From assembly GCF_000735135.1 (NCBI RefSeq), contig NZ_JPLZ01000002.1, positions 350,317 through 414,316 of the forward strand: a stretch of 64,000 nt of DNA. The letters run 5' to 3'. A program made the position numbers and the translations under genes. The notes below the pieces were generated by a model. The model was not told the origin of the DNA. It ran no database searches and was given only the letters and a program-made list of their open reading frames with translations. Positions 5,821-14,210 of the stretch are shown here, piece by piece. Origin of the DNA: Chryseobacterium sp. FH1. Lineage in GTDB: Bacteria; Bacteroidota; Bacteroidia; Flavobacteriales; Weeksellaceae. Numbering within the stretch: position 1 is the stretch's first letter; each line of letters starts with the position of its first letter.

Positions 5821-7050
5821 TTAACTCTTCGGCAACTCCAAAACCTCAAACTCATTCCGCAAAAGTGCCAACTGCAAATCATTCTGCAAATCCTGAGAGA
5901 ATCGGGAAACAGGCAACATTAGTTTTTTGATTTTCTCAATAGACTGGATTTGATGATACAAATCGTAGAACCCAAAACCGGTCAGTTTTCCGTTTTCTAA
6001 AATGAGAAAAGACTTTTCGCCCAAAGTTCTTCCCGATGAAGTCCAAATCTCGTTTCTTTTTTTAAGGTTGATTTTCTGTGTGAATTCCTCCAGATTTTTC
6101 TTCAGCTCAGGTTTTGATTTGATGTAATTGATGGCCTTTAAACCCTGCGTAAAACTTTTGAATCTTAAATAAGGTTTCTCTTCCTGCTCTCTTTTGATTT
6201 TCTCAAGAATGAATTTATTCTTTCTGTAAAACAATCCGAAAGGTAAAGGTTGCGTTTTGCTAATGCCTTTATTCTTCATCATCAGTTTGGCAATAAGGTC
6301 GGTTCCAGTCAATTCGTAAGAAGTCAGAACCGCATCTTCCTGAATGTTCTTGTATTTTCTGGAATCCGATTCAAGGATTTTTTTCGCTGATTTATATAGA
6401 TCTTCTACAACATCAGAATAAATAATTTTTCCTTCAGAATTTTGGAAGTACAAGATTCCACGCTCATTCGGAAGGTCTTCTGTCAACAATTGGATTTTGT
6501 TGAGATAACCTTTTGCGTGATTTTCTTCCTGTTGAGATTGGATGATCTCATTGGATTTGTCTTTGATCATCAACAATTTAAAGAGGTCCAAAGTCGCCCT
6601 AGCATCGCCACTTGCCCTGTGCGCTTCTGTCAAAGGAATTCCAATAGATTTGCAAAGCTTGCTTAGTGAATAACTTTTCTCTTCCGGAATCAATTTTTTA
6701 GCTAAAGGAATTGTATCTAAAGTATTGATATTGAATTCGTAACCAAGTCGTTTGAACGATTGGCGAAGCATCCGATAATCGAAGTCGATATTGTGGCCGA
6801 CCAAAGTTGAATCCTGCGTGATCTCTACCACACGTTTTGCGATCTCGTGAAATTTCGGAGCGGTCAAGACCATTTTGGACGAGATTCCTGTCAACTTTTG
6901 AACAAAAGAAGAGATCTCATCTTCGGGATTCACGAGCGAGATAAACTGGTCTGTGATCTCGTGACCGTCATAGCGGTAAATTGCAATCTCTATGATGCTT
7001 TCTTTCCGAAATGGTGCGCCGTTACTTTCTATATCTATTACTGAGTACAA
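5821..7050 (-). CDS. DEDDh 3'-5' exonuclease (DnaQ-like) with a degenerate GIY-YIG-like region
   Basis: Residues 1-165 are a DnaQ/PolIII-epsilon exonuclease: DIES (motif I), HNIDFDYRML (motif II) and HRASGDA (motif III His/Asp), expected to degrade DNA or RNA from the 3' end. The rest (about 190-290) resembles the UvrC N-terminal GIY-YIG domain: RGILYFQNSEGKIIYSD, then TGTDLIAKLMMKNKGISKTQP. The YIG-type tyrosine/glycine and the usual Arg and Glu are altered, so nuclease activity of this part is doubtful. DnaQ-UvrC fusions are known in bacteria. The start codon is TTG at 7050, because an in-frame stop lies just upstream and the family starts with this sequence. A -7 box is at 7079-7086. Confidence 0.85.
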   Translation of the reverse strand: MYSVIDIESNGAPFRKESIIEIAIYRYDGHEITDQFISLVNPEDEISSFVQKLTGISSKMVLTAPKFHEIAKRVVEITQDSTLVGHNIDFDYRMLRQSFKRLGYEFNINTLDTIPLAKKLIPEEKSYSLSKLCKSIGIPLTEAHRASGDARATLDLFKLLMIKDKSNEIIQSQQEENHAKGYLNKIQLLTEDLPNERGILYFQNSEGKIIYSDVVEDLYKSAKKILESDSRKYKNIQEDAVLTSYELTGTDLIAKLMMKNKGISKTQPLPFGLFYRKNKFILEKIKREQEEKPYLRFKSFTQGLKAINYIKSKPELKKNLEEFTQKINLKKRNEIWTSSGRTLGEKSFLILENGKLTGFGFYDLYHQIQSIEKIKKLMLPVSRFSQDLQNDLQLALLRNEFEVLELPKS

Positions 7051-7078
7051 ATCTGTGCTTTAAAAAATAAAATTCTTA

Positions 7079-7086
7079 CAAATGTA
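7079..7086 (-). promoter_or_regulatory. -7 box TACATTTG of the exonuclease gene
   Basis: Exact TAnnTTTG on the minus strand, 28 bp upstream of the TTG start. CAA-type -33 candidates on the plus strand are not ideally spaced. Confidence 0.5.
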
Positions 7087-7118
7087 GGAATTTCAATTTT
7101 GCAAAAACTAATAAGCAA

Positions 7119-8141
7119 TTACTCTTTTATCACTTTTTGAGTAGTTACTTTTTGTTTATTATAAATTTTAAAGATATAATTTCCCGATTTTAAATAATTA
7201 ATATTGGCCTCGTTATTTTTAATACTCAGTTCTGTCTTTATCAATCTTCCAGAAATGTCAAAAATTTCTATTTTTGTTACCTTGTCGGGAGATTTAAATT
7301 TAATAATGTTTTTTGCAGGATTAGGAGAAATAGAGATTTTTTCACCATAAATTGATTCTGAAGTATCCAAGAACTCGCAATTCGTATTAATAGTACAGTT
7401 CGTATAATTATTTATCAGGATAATATTCTCTAAATTACTTTTCTCACTTTCATCACAGCATATTGATTTTAGAGTAGGATTACCTTTTAAGTTAATTTGC
7501 TGATGTGAACCATTTTTTACATTCAAATTAATAAGCTGATTGTAATCGAGGTCAATCATTTTTAAAAGAATATTTTTACTTAAATCAATATTACTCAATT
7601 TGCAAGCAGAAGCATTAAATTCTTCAAGTTTTAAACAATTTTGTACATCTATCTCAGTCAAATTCATATTAGCATTAACTCGTAAAACTTTAAGATTTAC
7701 CAAATCAGATAGATCTAGATTCAAAATATCCTGATATGAACAGTCTAAATATTCAAGACTAGACATGTTTTTTACATCTAGTGAAGTCAATCTTCCGCTA
7801 TTTAGAATTAAAGTTTTCAACTTAGCTAAGCCTTGGACATCTATTCGATTAATATAACTAAATGTAATTGATATTTTTTCTAATTCTTTAAAGTTATTAA
7901 TCCCTTCGAAACTAATAATATCATAATTTGAGCTACTAATGATTTGTTTTACTTGAACTGTTTCGGAAACTTGAATTTCTCCATCTTTATTGACGTCAAT
8001 TTCTATAGCATTACCATTAGCATCTTTTGCTCCACCGTTTATTAAGAAACTTTTAAAGTTTACATCTGGAATATTGATTGTTTGAGCCCCAGTCAGCGTC
8101 ACTAATAAAATTGCACACAAAACGAATAGTATTTTTTTCAT
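7119..8141 (-). CDS. leucine-rich-repeat surface protein with a T9SS sorting domain
   Basis: A 340-residue exported protein. Signal peptide 1-19 (MKKILFVLCAILLVTLTGAQ), then irregular leucine-rich repeats of about 21-23 residues at 60-240 (pattern LKxLxLNxNxLTxLDVxN, with LDCSYQDILNLDLS). The C-terminal 70 residues form a type A T9SS sorting domain (ISISPNPAKN, IEIFDISGRLI, LKSGNYIFKIY, ending TQKVIKE). It should cross the outer membrane by type IX secretion and be anchored or released. Its binding partner is unknown. A strong promoter overlaps the stop codon of the upstream ATPase gene. Confidence 0.85.
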   Translation of the reverse strand: MKKILFVLCAILLVTLTGAQTINIPDVNFKSFLINGGAKDANGNAIEIDVNKDGEIQVSETVQVKQIISSSNYDIISFEGINNFKELEKISITFSYINRIDVQGLAKLKTLILNSGRLTSLDVKNMSSLEYLDCSYQDILNLDLSDLVNLKVLRVNANMNLTEIDVQNCLKLEEFNASACKLSNIDLSKNILLKMIDLDYNQLINLNVKNGSHQQINLKGNPTLKSICCDESEKSNLENIILINNYTNCTINTNCEFLDTSESIYGEKISISPNPAKNIIKFKSPDKVTKIEIFDISGRLIKTELSIKNNEANINYLKSGNYIFKIYNKQKVTTQKVIKE

Positions 8142-8155
8142 TCTCTAAATTTGCG

Positions 8156-8187
8156 CAAAATTAACGTTTTCTCCTACCCAAGCCAAA
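8156..8187 (-). promoter_or_regulatory. promoter TTTG-N20-TAATTTTG of the LRR gene
   Basis: TTTG (8184-8187) and TAATTTTG (8156-8163) on the minus strand with a 20 bp gap. The -7 box overlaps the TAA stop of the preceding ATPase gene. ATG 8141 follows 14 bp after the box. Confidence 0.75.
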
Positions 8188-9696
8188 CATTCCTAAAATA
8201 GCTCTTGCTCCTTCTCTCATTAATGTATTGGTGAAAGTTCTGCCGGCACTTGACTTTAGTACTGTTTCAAACATTCCAGCCTCTTCTTTAGGTTGCGCAG
8301 TTCTGCCTCTCGTTGGCGTCGGAATCACGGTTTGTGTATGTTCTTCAATTCTTTTGTTTAGGATTTCGTACGCACTTTCTTTGTCGATGTTTTCCTCATA
8401 TTTTCTAACGAGGTCAGAGTTTCTTGTCAGATCATCAATTTCCGATGAGGTCAAAATATCCATTCTACTTTCGGGCGAGATCAAATAGGTGTGAACCAAA
8501 GGCGTTGGAATTCCCTTCTCGTTAAGAGCAGTCACAAAAGCTTCCCCGATTCCAAGATTTTGGATGAGTTCGCTGGCGTTGTAAAATTCTGTCGTTGGAT
8601 AATTTTCAACCGCTTTATCTATTTCTTTTTTGTCTTTTCCGGTAAATCCTCTCAAAGCGTGCTGGATTTTCAAACCTAATTGGCTCAAAATATTTTCCGG
8701 AACATCGCCCGGAATTTGAGTGATGAAATAAATCCCGATGCCTTTCGAACGAATCAACTTCACCATCGTTTCAATCTGCGAAAGCAAAGTTTTAGATGCT
8801 TCTTTAAATAGCAAATGCGCTTCGTCGATGAACAAAACCAATTTCGGTTTCCCGCTGTCACCTTCCTCTGGGAAAGTCATATAGATTTCCGCAAACAACG
8901 ATAAAATAAAGGTCGAGAAAAGATTCGGCTTACTTTGGATATCATCCACTCGGAAAATATTCACAACACCTTTTCCATCTCTCGTTTGTAATAGATCTTC
9001 GACATCGAAACTTGGCTCGCCAAAGAAAGCGGTTGCTCCTTGTTGTTCCATCGCCACGATTGAACGAAGAATCGCTCCCAAAGATGCCGGCGCAATTGAG
9101 CCGTAGTCATCAGCCAATTCCTTTTTGCCAATTGGATTATCGGTTACGTATTGAAGGACTTTTTTCAAATCATTCAAATCCACCAAAGGCAAAGCTTTGT
9201 CGTCGCAATATTTGAAAACGATGGACATAATGCTTTGTTGCGTATCGTTAAGCCCAAGAATTTTACTCAATAATATCGGTCCAAATTCCAAAACCGTTGC
9301 GCGAAGTTTCACACCTTTTGCACCGGAAATTGTCATTAGTTCCACTGGAAAATTCTGTGGAGAATATGGTAAACCTGTTTTAGAATACCGTTCTTTGATG
9401 TTATCGTTTTCCGTCCCAGATTCAGCGATTCCAGAAAGGTCACCTTTGATGTCCATTACCAAAGTCGGGATTCCGGCGTGAGACAATTGCTCTACGAAAA
9501 CCTGAAGTGTTTTGGTCTTTCCAGTTCCTGTTGCGCCTGCAATCAAGCCGTGTCTGTTCACGGTTTTCAGAGGGATTGAGACATTGACATCAGTGACGAT
9601 CTCGCCGTCCAACATTCCTTTTCCTAGGATGATGTGGTCGCCTTTTGGGTTGTATTTTGAGTTGAGGTCGGTTATGAATTTTTCTTTATTTGACAT
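8161..9696 (-). CDS. HerA-like ATPase of the DUF853 (YjgR) family
   Basis: A 511-residue P-loop ATPase. Walker A is GATGTGKT at residues 54-61, Walker B is LVLFIDEAHLLF near 290, and a sensor-like region IRSKGIGIYFITQIPGDVPENILSQLG follows. The C-terminus is basic and Gly-rich (GLGRRKR), as in DUF853 proteins. The family is related to HerA/FtsK DNA-pumping motors, but the function of YjgR-type proteins is not established. No nuclease partner of the NurA type lies next to it; the DEDDh exonuclease is two genes downstream. Confidence 0.88.
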   Translation of the reverse strand: MSNKEKFITDLNSKYNPKGDHIILGKGMLDGEIVTDVNVSIPLKTVNRHGLIAGATGTGKTKTLQVFVEQLSHAGIPTLVMDIKGDLSGIAESGTENDNIKERYSKTGLPYSPQNFPVELMTISGAKGVKLRATVLEFGPILLSKILGLNDTQQSIMSIVFKYCDDKALPLVDLNDLKKVLQYVTDNPIGKKELADDYGSIAPASLGAILRSIVAMEQQGATAFFGEPSFDVEDLLQTRDGKGVVNIFRVDDIQSKPNLFSTFILSLFAEIYMTFPEEGDSGKPKLVLFIDEAHLLFKEASKTLLSQIETMVKLIRSKGIGIYFITQIPGDVPENILSQLGLKIQHALRGFTGKDKKEIDKAVENYPTTEFYNASELIQNLGIGEAFVTALNEKGIPTPLVHTYLISPESRMDILTSSEIDDLTRNSDLVRKYEENIDKESAYEILNKRIEEHTQTVIPTPTRGRTAQPKEEAGMFETVLKSSAGRTFTNTLMREGARAILGMFGLGRRKR

Positions 9697-9797
9697 CGAA
9701 TGGTTTTTAAAAGCTTAAATTTAAAAATAATTTTCAGAAATGGTTTTAAAACTTGAAGTAATTACTTAGCAATCATAAATTTTAATAGGATAAAAAT

Positions 9798-9805
9798 TAT
9801 CTTTG
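9798..9805 (+). promoter_or_regulatory. -7 box TATCTTTG of the bestrophin gene
   Basis: Exact consensus; only 7 bp separate its final G from ATG 9813, so the mRNA would begin at or beside the start codon. Confidence 0.6.
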
Positions 9806-9812
9806 CACTCAA

Positions 9813-10703
9813 ATGCCATTTATGCGCGCTTATAACACCAAGAATTTCCTCAAAATCCTAGTCAGTCTACACAAGACTGACACCTTGAAAATCCTGTTCC
9901 CAACAATGCTTCTGGTAGGAATTTACTCGTACGGAATGTATTATGTAGAAATTGAATATCTGCATCTCACGGAAAAATCCACAGTCAGCCATATCGGAAT
10001 GTTGCATTCTCTCCTTGGTTTTGTCTTGTCATTATTATTGGTTTTCAGGACCAATACAGCTTACGACCGTTGGTGGGAAGGTCGTAAACTATGGGGGAAA
10101 TTGGTGAATGACAGTCGGAATTTTATGATTAAAGTTTGTAGCATTCTTGATGAAAAAGATGTGAAGACCAAAAATCAGATTGCAAAATATATCAAGTTTT
10201 TTCCCCACTTCTTGTCAAGCCATCTTTCCAAAGAATCTACGCGATTGGTCTTGGACAAAGATTTCGCAGAGCTTGCCGAGGAACTCAAACATCATCCGCC
10301 AGCAGAATTAATTTTCTTATTGACCAAAAAATTGTATCAACTCAAAAAAGCAGGAAAGATTTCTGATACCGAACTGTTGTTTCTAGATGCGCAATTATCT
10401 GGTTTTCTGGATGTTTGTGGTGGTTGCGAGAGAATCAAAAACACGCCTATTCCCTATTCGTATTCATCATTCATCAAAAAATTTGTGGTTTTCTATGTTT
10501 TGGCTTTGCCTGTTGCAAATGTTGTGAATCTTGGCATTTTTATGATTCCGATTACGATGTTTGTCTATTACGTTTTGATGAGTTTGGAACTGATTGCGGA
10601 AGAGATTGAAGATCCTTTCAACAACGATGAGAACGATATTCCGATGGAATCCATCGCACAAAATATCCAAAGAAATATTGATTTAATTATAAATAAAGCC
10701 TAG
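9813..10703 (+). CDS. bestrophin-family ion channel
   Basis: A 296-residue inner-membrane protein of the bestrophin/UPF0187 family, which form pentameric channels (chloride in animals, often cations in bacteria). Signature: RTNTAYDRWWEGRKLWGKLVNDSRNF at about 74-99. Hydrophobic segments lie near 25-45, 60-75, 225-245 and 250-265. The family's conserved acidic stretch, EEIEDPFNNDENDIPM, is near the end. ATG 9822 is an alternative start; the promoter position favours a leaderless message from 9813 or a 10-nt leader to 9822. The next gene starts 3 bp after the stop codon. Confidence 0.88.
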   Translation: MPFMRAYNTKNFLKILVSLHKTDTLKILFPTMLLVGIYSYGMYYVEIEYLHLTEKSTVSHIGMLHSLLGFVLSLLLVFRTNTAYDRWWEGRKLWGKLVNDSRNFMIKVCSILDEKDVKTKNQIAKYIKFFPHFLSSHLSKESTRLVLDKDFAELAEELKHHPPAELIFLLTKKLYQLKKAGKISDTELLFLDAQLSGFLDVCGGCERIKNTPIPYSYSSFIKKFVVFYVLALPVANVVNLGIFMIPITMFVYYVLMSLELIAEEIEDPFNNDENDIPMESIAQNIQRNIDLIINKA

Positions 10704-10705
10704 CT

Positions 10706-11245
10706 GTGACAAAGAAACTGAAACTTGAAGAATTGGGGAGAATAGATGTTGAAACCTTCAAAAACACAGCGAAGATTCCGCTCGTCATCATTTTGGACAG
10801 TGTGAGAAGTATGCACAATGTGGGCGCCATTTTCCGAACTGGCGACGCATTTTTGATTGAGAAGGTTGTGCTTTGTGGCATCACGCCTCAGCCTCCTCAC
10901 AGAGAAATTCACAAAGCAGCGCTTGGCGCAACAGAAAGTGTGGATTGGATCTATGAGCAAGATATTAATGTCGCAATTGAGAATCTAAAGAACGAAAACT
11001 TCAATATTATTGGTATCGAACAAACTTCCGACAGCCAAATGATCTCTGATTTTGAAATTAAATCTGATGAGAAATACGCTTTGATCTTAGGAAATGAAGT
11101 CGATGGAATCAGCGATGAAGCTTTGCCAAATGTTGATGTTTTCTTGGAAATTCCTCAATTAGGAACCAAGCATTCTTTGAACGTAAGTGTCTGTGGCGGC
11201 ATCGTAATTTGGGAGTTTGCAAAAAACCTTAGTTCTTTAAAATAA
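10706..11245 (+). CDS. TrmH/SpoU-family RNA 2'-O-methyltransferase
   Basis: A 179-residue SPOUT-class methylase that uses S-adenosylmethionine on tRNA or rRNA ribose. All three SpoU motifs are visible: SMHNVGAIFRTGDAF (motif 1 with the catalytic Arg), LILGNEVDGI (motif 2) and IPQLGTKHSLNVSVCGGIVIWE (motif 3, the knot). The target nucleotide cannot be assigned. It starts with GTG, 3 bp after the bestrophin stop codon. Confidence 0.9.
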   Translation: MTKKLKLEELGRIDVETFKNTAKIPLVIILDSVRSMHNVGAIFRTGDAFLIEKVVLCGITPQPPHREIHKAALGATESVDWIYEQDINVAIENLKNENFNIIGIEQTSDSQMISDFEIKSDEKYALILGNEVDGISDEALPNVDVFLEIPQLGTKHSLNVSVCGGIVIWEFAKNLSSLK

Positions 11246-11247
11246 AA

Positions 11248-11278
11248 AAACTGCAGACACAATTAAGTGTTGCAGTTT
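11248..11278 (+). terminator. hairpin after the TrmH-family gene
   Basis: AAACTGCAGACAC / GTGTTGCAGTTT with one bulged G. It lacks a T-run on the plus strand but has one on the minus side, so it may be a 3' stabilising stem rather than a terminator. Confidence 0.4.
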
Positions 11279-11416
11279 GAAATAAATCTAATAAAAAGTA
11301 AAAATGAAAGGCGACAAAGATATACTTTTTGTTTAATACGACGCAATACTTTTTATAAAATTTCATATTTTTTTTTAAAACCTTTTCTCGGTAAGGAATT
11401 TTTGTAAATTAGCATA

Positions 11417-12070
11417 ATGTTTATAAAAGACTACATTTCCAAAGATTATCCCGCTTTTGGCAACAAGGACTCTATCGAAGAGGCTTCCGAGGTTGCAAAA
11501 GAGTTCGGGTATTCCCACGTTTTCATTGTGAGCAAAGGTGTTTTCTTGGGCGGACTCAGTCAGTCTTTTCTGGAAGACAGTCCTGAGGGAAAATTGGACA
11601 GTCTCAATATTCATTACGAGCGATTCGCCATCATAGAAGATAGCAGTATCCTTGATAGCATCAAGCTTTTCCATACTTTCAATGCGAATGTGATTCCTGT
11701 GATTTCCAAAGAAGAAAAATATTTGGGTTATATTTCTTGCGACGACATCTTCAATGAGTTTTCCAAATATCCATTGTTCTCCGAGAACGGTGCAATCTTG
11801 ACGATCCAAACGACAGGTTTGCATTATTCGATGACGGAGATCACTCAAATTGTGGAAAGTAACAATGCGAAAATTTACGGCACATTCATCAGCGCCATCA
11901 AAGAAGATAGCATAGAGATTACGCTGAAGATCAGCAATGAAAATCTCAGTTCCATTGATGAAACCTTCGAAAGATATGGTTACAATGTGGTCAATAAACA
12001 TTACGACGACGAGAAAGAAGAACTGTTGAAAGACCGATTTGGGTTTTTTCAGAAATTTTTGGAGATATAA
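11417..12070 (+). CDS. CBS-domain protein
   Basis: A 217-residue cytosolic protein. Residues 1-125 form a pair of CBS-type repeats (the first degenerate; the second ADSS-like as ERFAIIEDSSILDSIKLFHTFNANVIPVISKEEKYLGYIS). The C-terminal 80 residues resemble an ACT-like regulatory fold (ILTIQTTGLHYSMTEITQIVESNNAKIYG). CBS pairs usually sense adenine nucleotides. The stop lies 3 bp before nadK, so it may sense nucleotides in connection with NADP synthesis; this is inferred only from the coupling. Confidence 0.8.
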   Translation: MFIKDYISKDYPAFGNKDSIEEASEVAKEFGYSHVFIVSKGVFLGGLSQSFLEDSPEGKLDSLNIHYERFAIIEDSSILDSIKLFHTFNANVIPVISKEEKYLGYISCDDIFNEFSKYPLFSENGAILTIQTTGLHYSMTEITQIVESNNAKIYGTFISAIKEDSIEITLKISNENLSSIDETFERYGYNVVNKHYDDEKEELLKDRFGFFQKFLEI

Positions 12071-12073
12071 TTT

Positions 12074-12946
12074 ATGAAGGCTGCTATCTACTCTCAAAAG
12101 AAAGATCTCGATACGTTTTTGTATCTCAACAAGTTCATTTCCGAATTGGCGCTCAGAGAAGTTTCCGTAGTTCTGCATTCGGAAATGGCGGAGAATCTTA
12201 ATTTTTCTAAAGAATTCGATACATTTTCCGGGAAAGATGAGCTGAAAAGAAAAAATGTCAATATCGTTTTCAGTTTTGGAGGCGACGGGACGATTCTCAA
12301 CGCTTTGACTTTCATTCAGGATTTGGAAATTCCAATCATTGGGGTTAATACAGGCCGACTTGGGTTTTTGGCGAACTTCAGGAAAGATCAAATCTTTGAC
12401 GAGTTGGATTCAATTATTCTTGATAAAAATTACAATATCAGCGAACGTTCTGTCATTAAAATAACAACAGACAATCCAAATTCCATTGATTTTCCTTTTG
12501 CGCTGAATGATGTCAGCCTTTCCAGAAAGGAAACAACATCCATGATCACGGTGGAATCTTACATCAACGAAGAATTCTTGAACATTTTCTGGGGCGACGG
12601 CTTGATCGTTTCTACGCCAACTGGTTCTACAGCTTACTCGCTGAGTTGTGGCGGACCAATTATTTCGCCAGCGAATGACAATTTTGTCATTACACCAATC
12701 GCACCTCACAATCTGAATGTTCGGCCACTCATCGTAAAAGACGATGCGAAGATAAAATTGATCGTCAAAAGTCGTGTAGAGCAGTATACTTTGGCTTTGG
12801 ATTCCAGGCTTTATCATATGGAGATCGGAAGTGAGATCAATATCGAAAAGGCGGATTTCTCACTTTTTCTCATCAAACCCAAAAATTTCAGTTTCTATGA
12901 GACCATTCGTCAGAAATTGCTTTGGGGGAATGATAAGAGGAATTAA
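12074..12946 (+). CDS. nadK: NAD kinase
   Basis: Phosphorylates NAD to NADP with ATP or polyphosphate. The protein has 290 residues, a normal length. The diagnostic GGDGT is at 69-73 (FSFGGDGTILNAL), the NDVSLSR motif near 145, the conserved glycine-rich GDGLIVSTPTGSTAYSLSCGGPI near 180-200, and the C-terminal PLIV segment. It directly follows the CBS gene, and the two probably form one transcript. Confidence 0.95.
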   Translation: MKAAIYSQKKDLDTFLYLNKFISELALREVSVVLHSEMAENLNFSKEFDTFSGKDELKRKNVNIVFSFGGDGTILNALTFIQDLEIPIIGVNTGRLGFLANFRKDQIFDELDSIILDKNYNISERSVIKITTDNPNSIDFPFALNDVSLSRKETTSMITVESYINEEFLNIFWGDGLIVSTPTGSTAYSLSCGGPIISPANDNFVITPIAPHNLNVRPLIVKDDAKIKLIVKSRVEQYTLALDSRLYHMEIGSEINIEKADFSLFLIKPKNFSFYETIRQKLLWGNDKRN

Positions 12947-12999
12947 TTAAAAATATTAGTCATAACATAAGACTGAAAATTCAAACTTTAAATAATTAA

Positions 13000-13007
13000 T
13001 AATTTTG
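13000..13007 (+). promoter_or_regulatory. -7 box TAATTTTG of fbaA
   Basis: Exact consensus 41 bp upstream of ATG 13049; no clear TTG at the -33 spacing. Confidence 0.5.
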
Positions 13008-13048
13008 TAACTTTACCGTTCAAAAAAAATCTTAAAAATATAATCAAA

Positions 13049-14116
13049 ATGAGCAGAAAATTTCCGGCAGGAGTTGCCACTGGTTCTTTAGTAACAGAGA
13101 TATTCGATTATGCAAAAGAGAAGCAATTTGCACTTCCGGCAGCTAATGTAATTGGATCAAGTAATGTAAACGCAACGATGGAAACTGCTGCGAAACTAAA
13201 CGCACCTGTAATCATCCAGTTTTCAAACGGAGGATCTATCTTCAACGCTGGAAAAAGCTTGAACAATGATAACCAAAAAGCAGCAGTTCTTGGAGCTATT
13301 GCTGGGGCAAAACATATCCACACTTTGGCAGAAGCTTATGGAGCGACTGTGATTTTGCATACAGACCATTGCGCAAAAAAATTGTTGCCATGGATCGACG
13401 GCCTATTGGACGCAAGTGAAGAGTTTTACAAGCAAAACGGAAAATCTCTTTACTCTTCCCACATGTTGGATTTCTCTGAGGAGCCAATTGAAGAAAACCT
13501 AGAGCTTTCTGCAAAATATTTCGAGAGAATGAACAAAATGGGAATGACTCTTGAAATCGAATTGGGTGTAACTGGAGGTGAAGAAGACGGCGTTGACAAC
13601 TCTGACGTTGACAGCTCAAAACTTTACACGCAACCAGAAGAAGTAGCTCACGCCTACGAAGTTTTGAAAAATATCTCTGATAATTTCACAATTGCGGCCG
13701 CTTTTGGAAACGTACACGGTGTTTACAAACCAGGAAACGTAAAATTGACGCCGAAAATTCTTGACAATTCTCAAAAATATGTTCAGGAGAAATTCGGAAC
13801 AGGAGAGAAACCTGTAAACTTCGTATTCCACGGTGGATCTGGTTCTACTTTGGAGGAGATCAGAGAAGCAATCGGTTATGGTGTTGTGAAAATGAACATC
13901 GATACAGATCTTCAATTCGGTTACACAGAAGGAATTAGAGATTATATGACCGATAAAATCGAATATCTACGTCATCAAATCGGAAATCCAGATGGAGCAG
14001 ATGCACCGAACAAGAAATTCTACGATCCAAGAGTTTGGGTAAGAAAAGGAGAAGAAACTTATATTAAAAGATTGACTCAGGCTTTCGAAGATCTGAACAA
14101 TATTAATACACTTTAA
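13049..14116 (+). CDS. fbaA: class II fructose-1,6-bisphosphate aldolase
   Basis: Cleaves fructose-1,6-bisphosphate to dihydroxyacetone phosphate and glyceraldehyde-3-phosphate in glycolysis and gluconeogenesis. At 355 residues it is of the E. coli FbaA type. Zinc ligands are seen in ILHTDHCAKK and NVHGVYKPGNVKL, the phosphate loop in FHGGSGS, and MNIDTDLQ near the end. Codon use is regular, as expected of a highly expressed gene. It has its own promoter and is followed by a word-repeat tract before accD. Confidence 0.96.
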   Translation: MSRKFPAGVATGSLVTEIFDYAKEKQFALPAANVIGSSNVNATMETAAKLNAPVIIQFSNGGSIFNAGKSLNNDNQKAAVLGAIAGAKHIHTLAEAYGATVILHTDHCAKKLLPWIDGLLDASEEFYKQNGKSLYSSHMLDFSEEPIEENLELSAKYFERMNKMGMTLEIELGVTGGEEDGVDNSDVDSSKLYTQPEEVAHAYEVLKNISDNFTIAAAFGNVHGVYKPGNVKLTPKILDNSQKYVQEKFGTGEKPVNFVFHGGSGSTLEEIREAIGYGVVKMNIDTDLQFGYTEGIRDYMTDKIEYLRHQIGNPDGADAPNKKFYDPRVWVRKGEETYIKRLTQAFEDLNNINTL

Positions 14117-14123
14117 TAAAATT

Positions 14124-14208
14124 TATAAATGATAATTGATGAGCGATAAACGATTTTTCTAAGTTGTTTTTTCATCAATTATCAATTATCATTCATCAAT
14201 TATAGATT
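14124..14208. repeat. self-complementary word tract between fbaA and accD
   Basis: Iterations of TGATAATTGATGA-like words, then on the same strand their complements (CATCAATTATCAATTATC). The whole gap can fold on itself. Related words occur at 38746-38783, 47628-47660 and 48560-48640. Confidence 0.6.
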
Positions 14209-14210
14209 AT

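Noticed and set aside
11375-12391. 338-residue minus-strand frame over the CBS and nadK genes
   Set aside because: Long but opposite to two clear genes, with no family pattern; a shadow frame.
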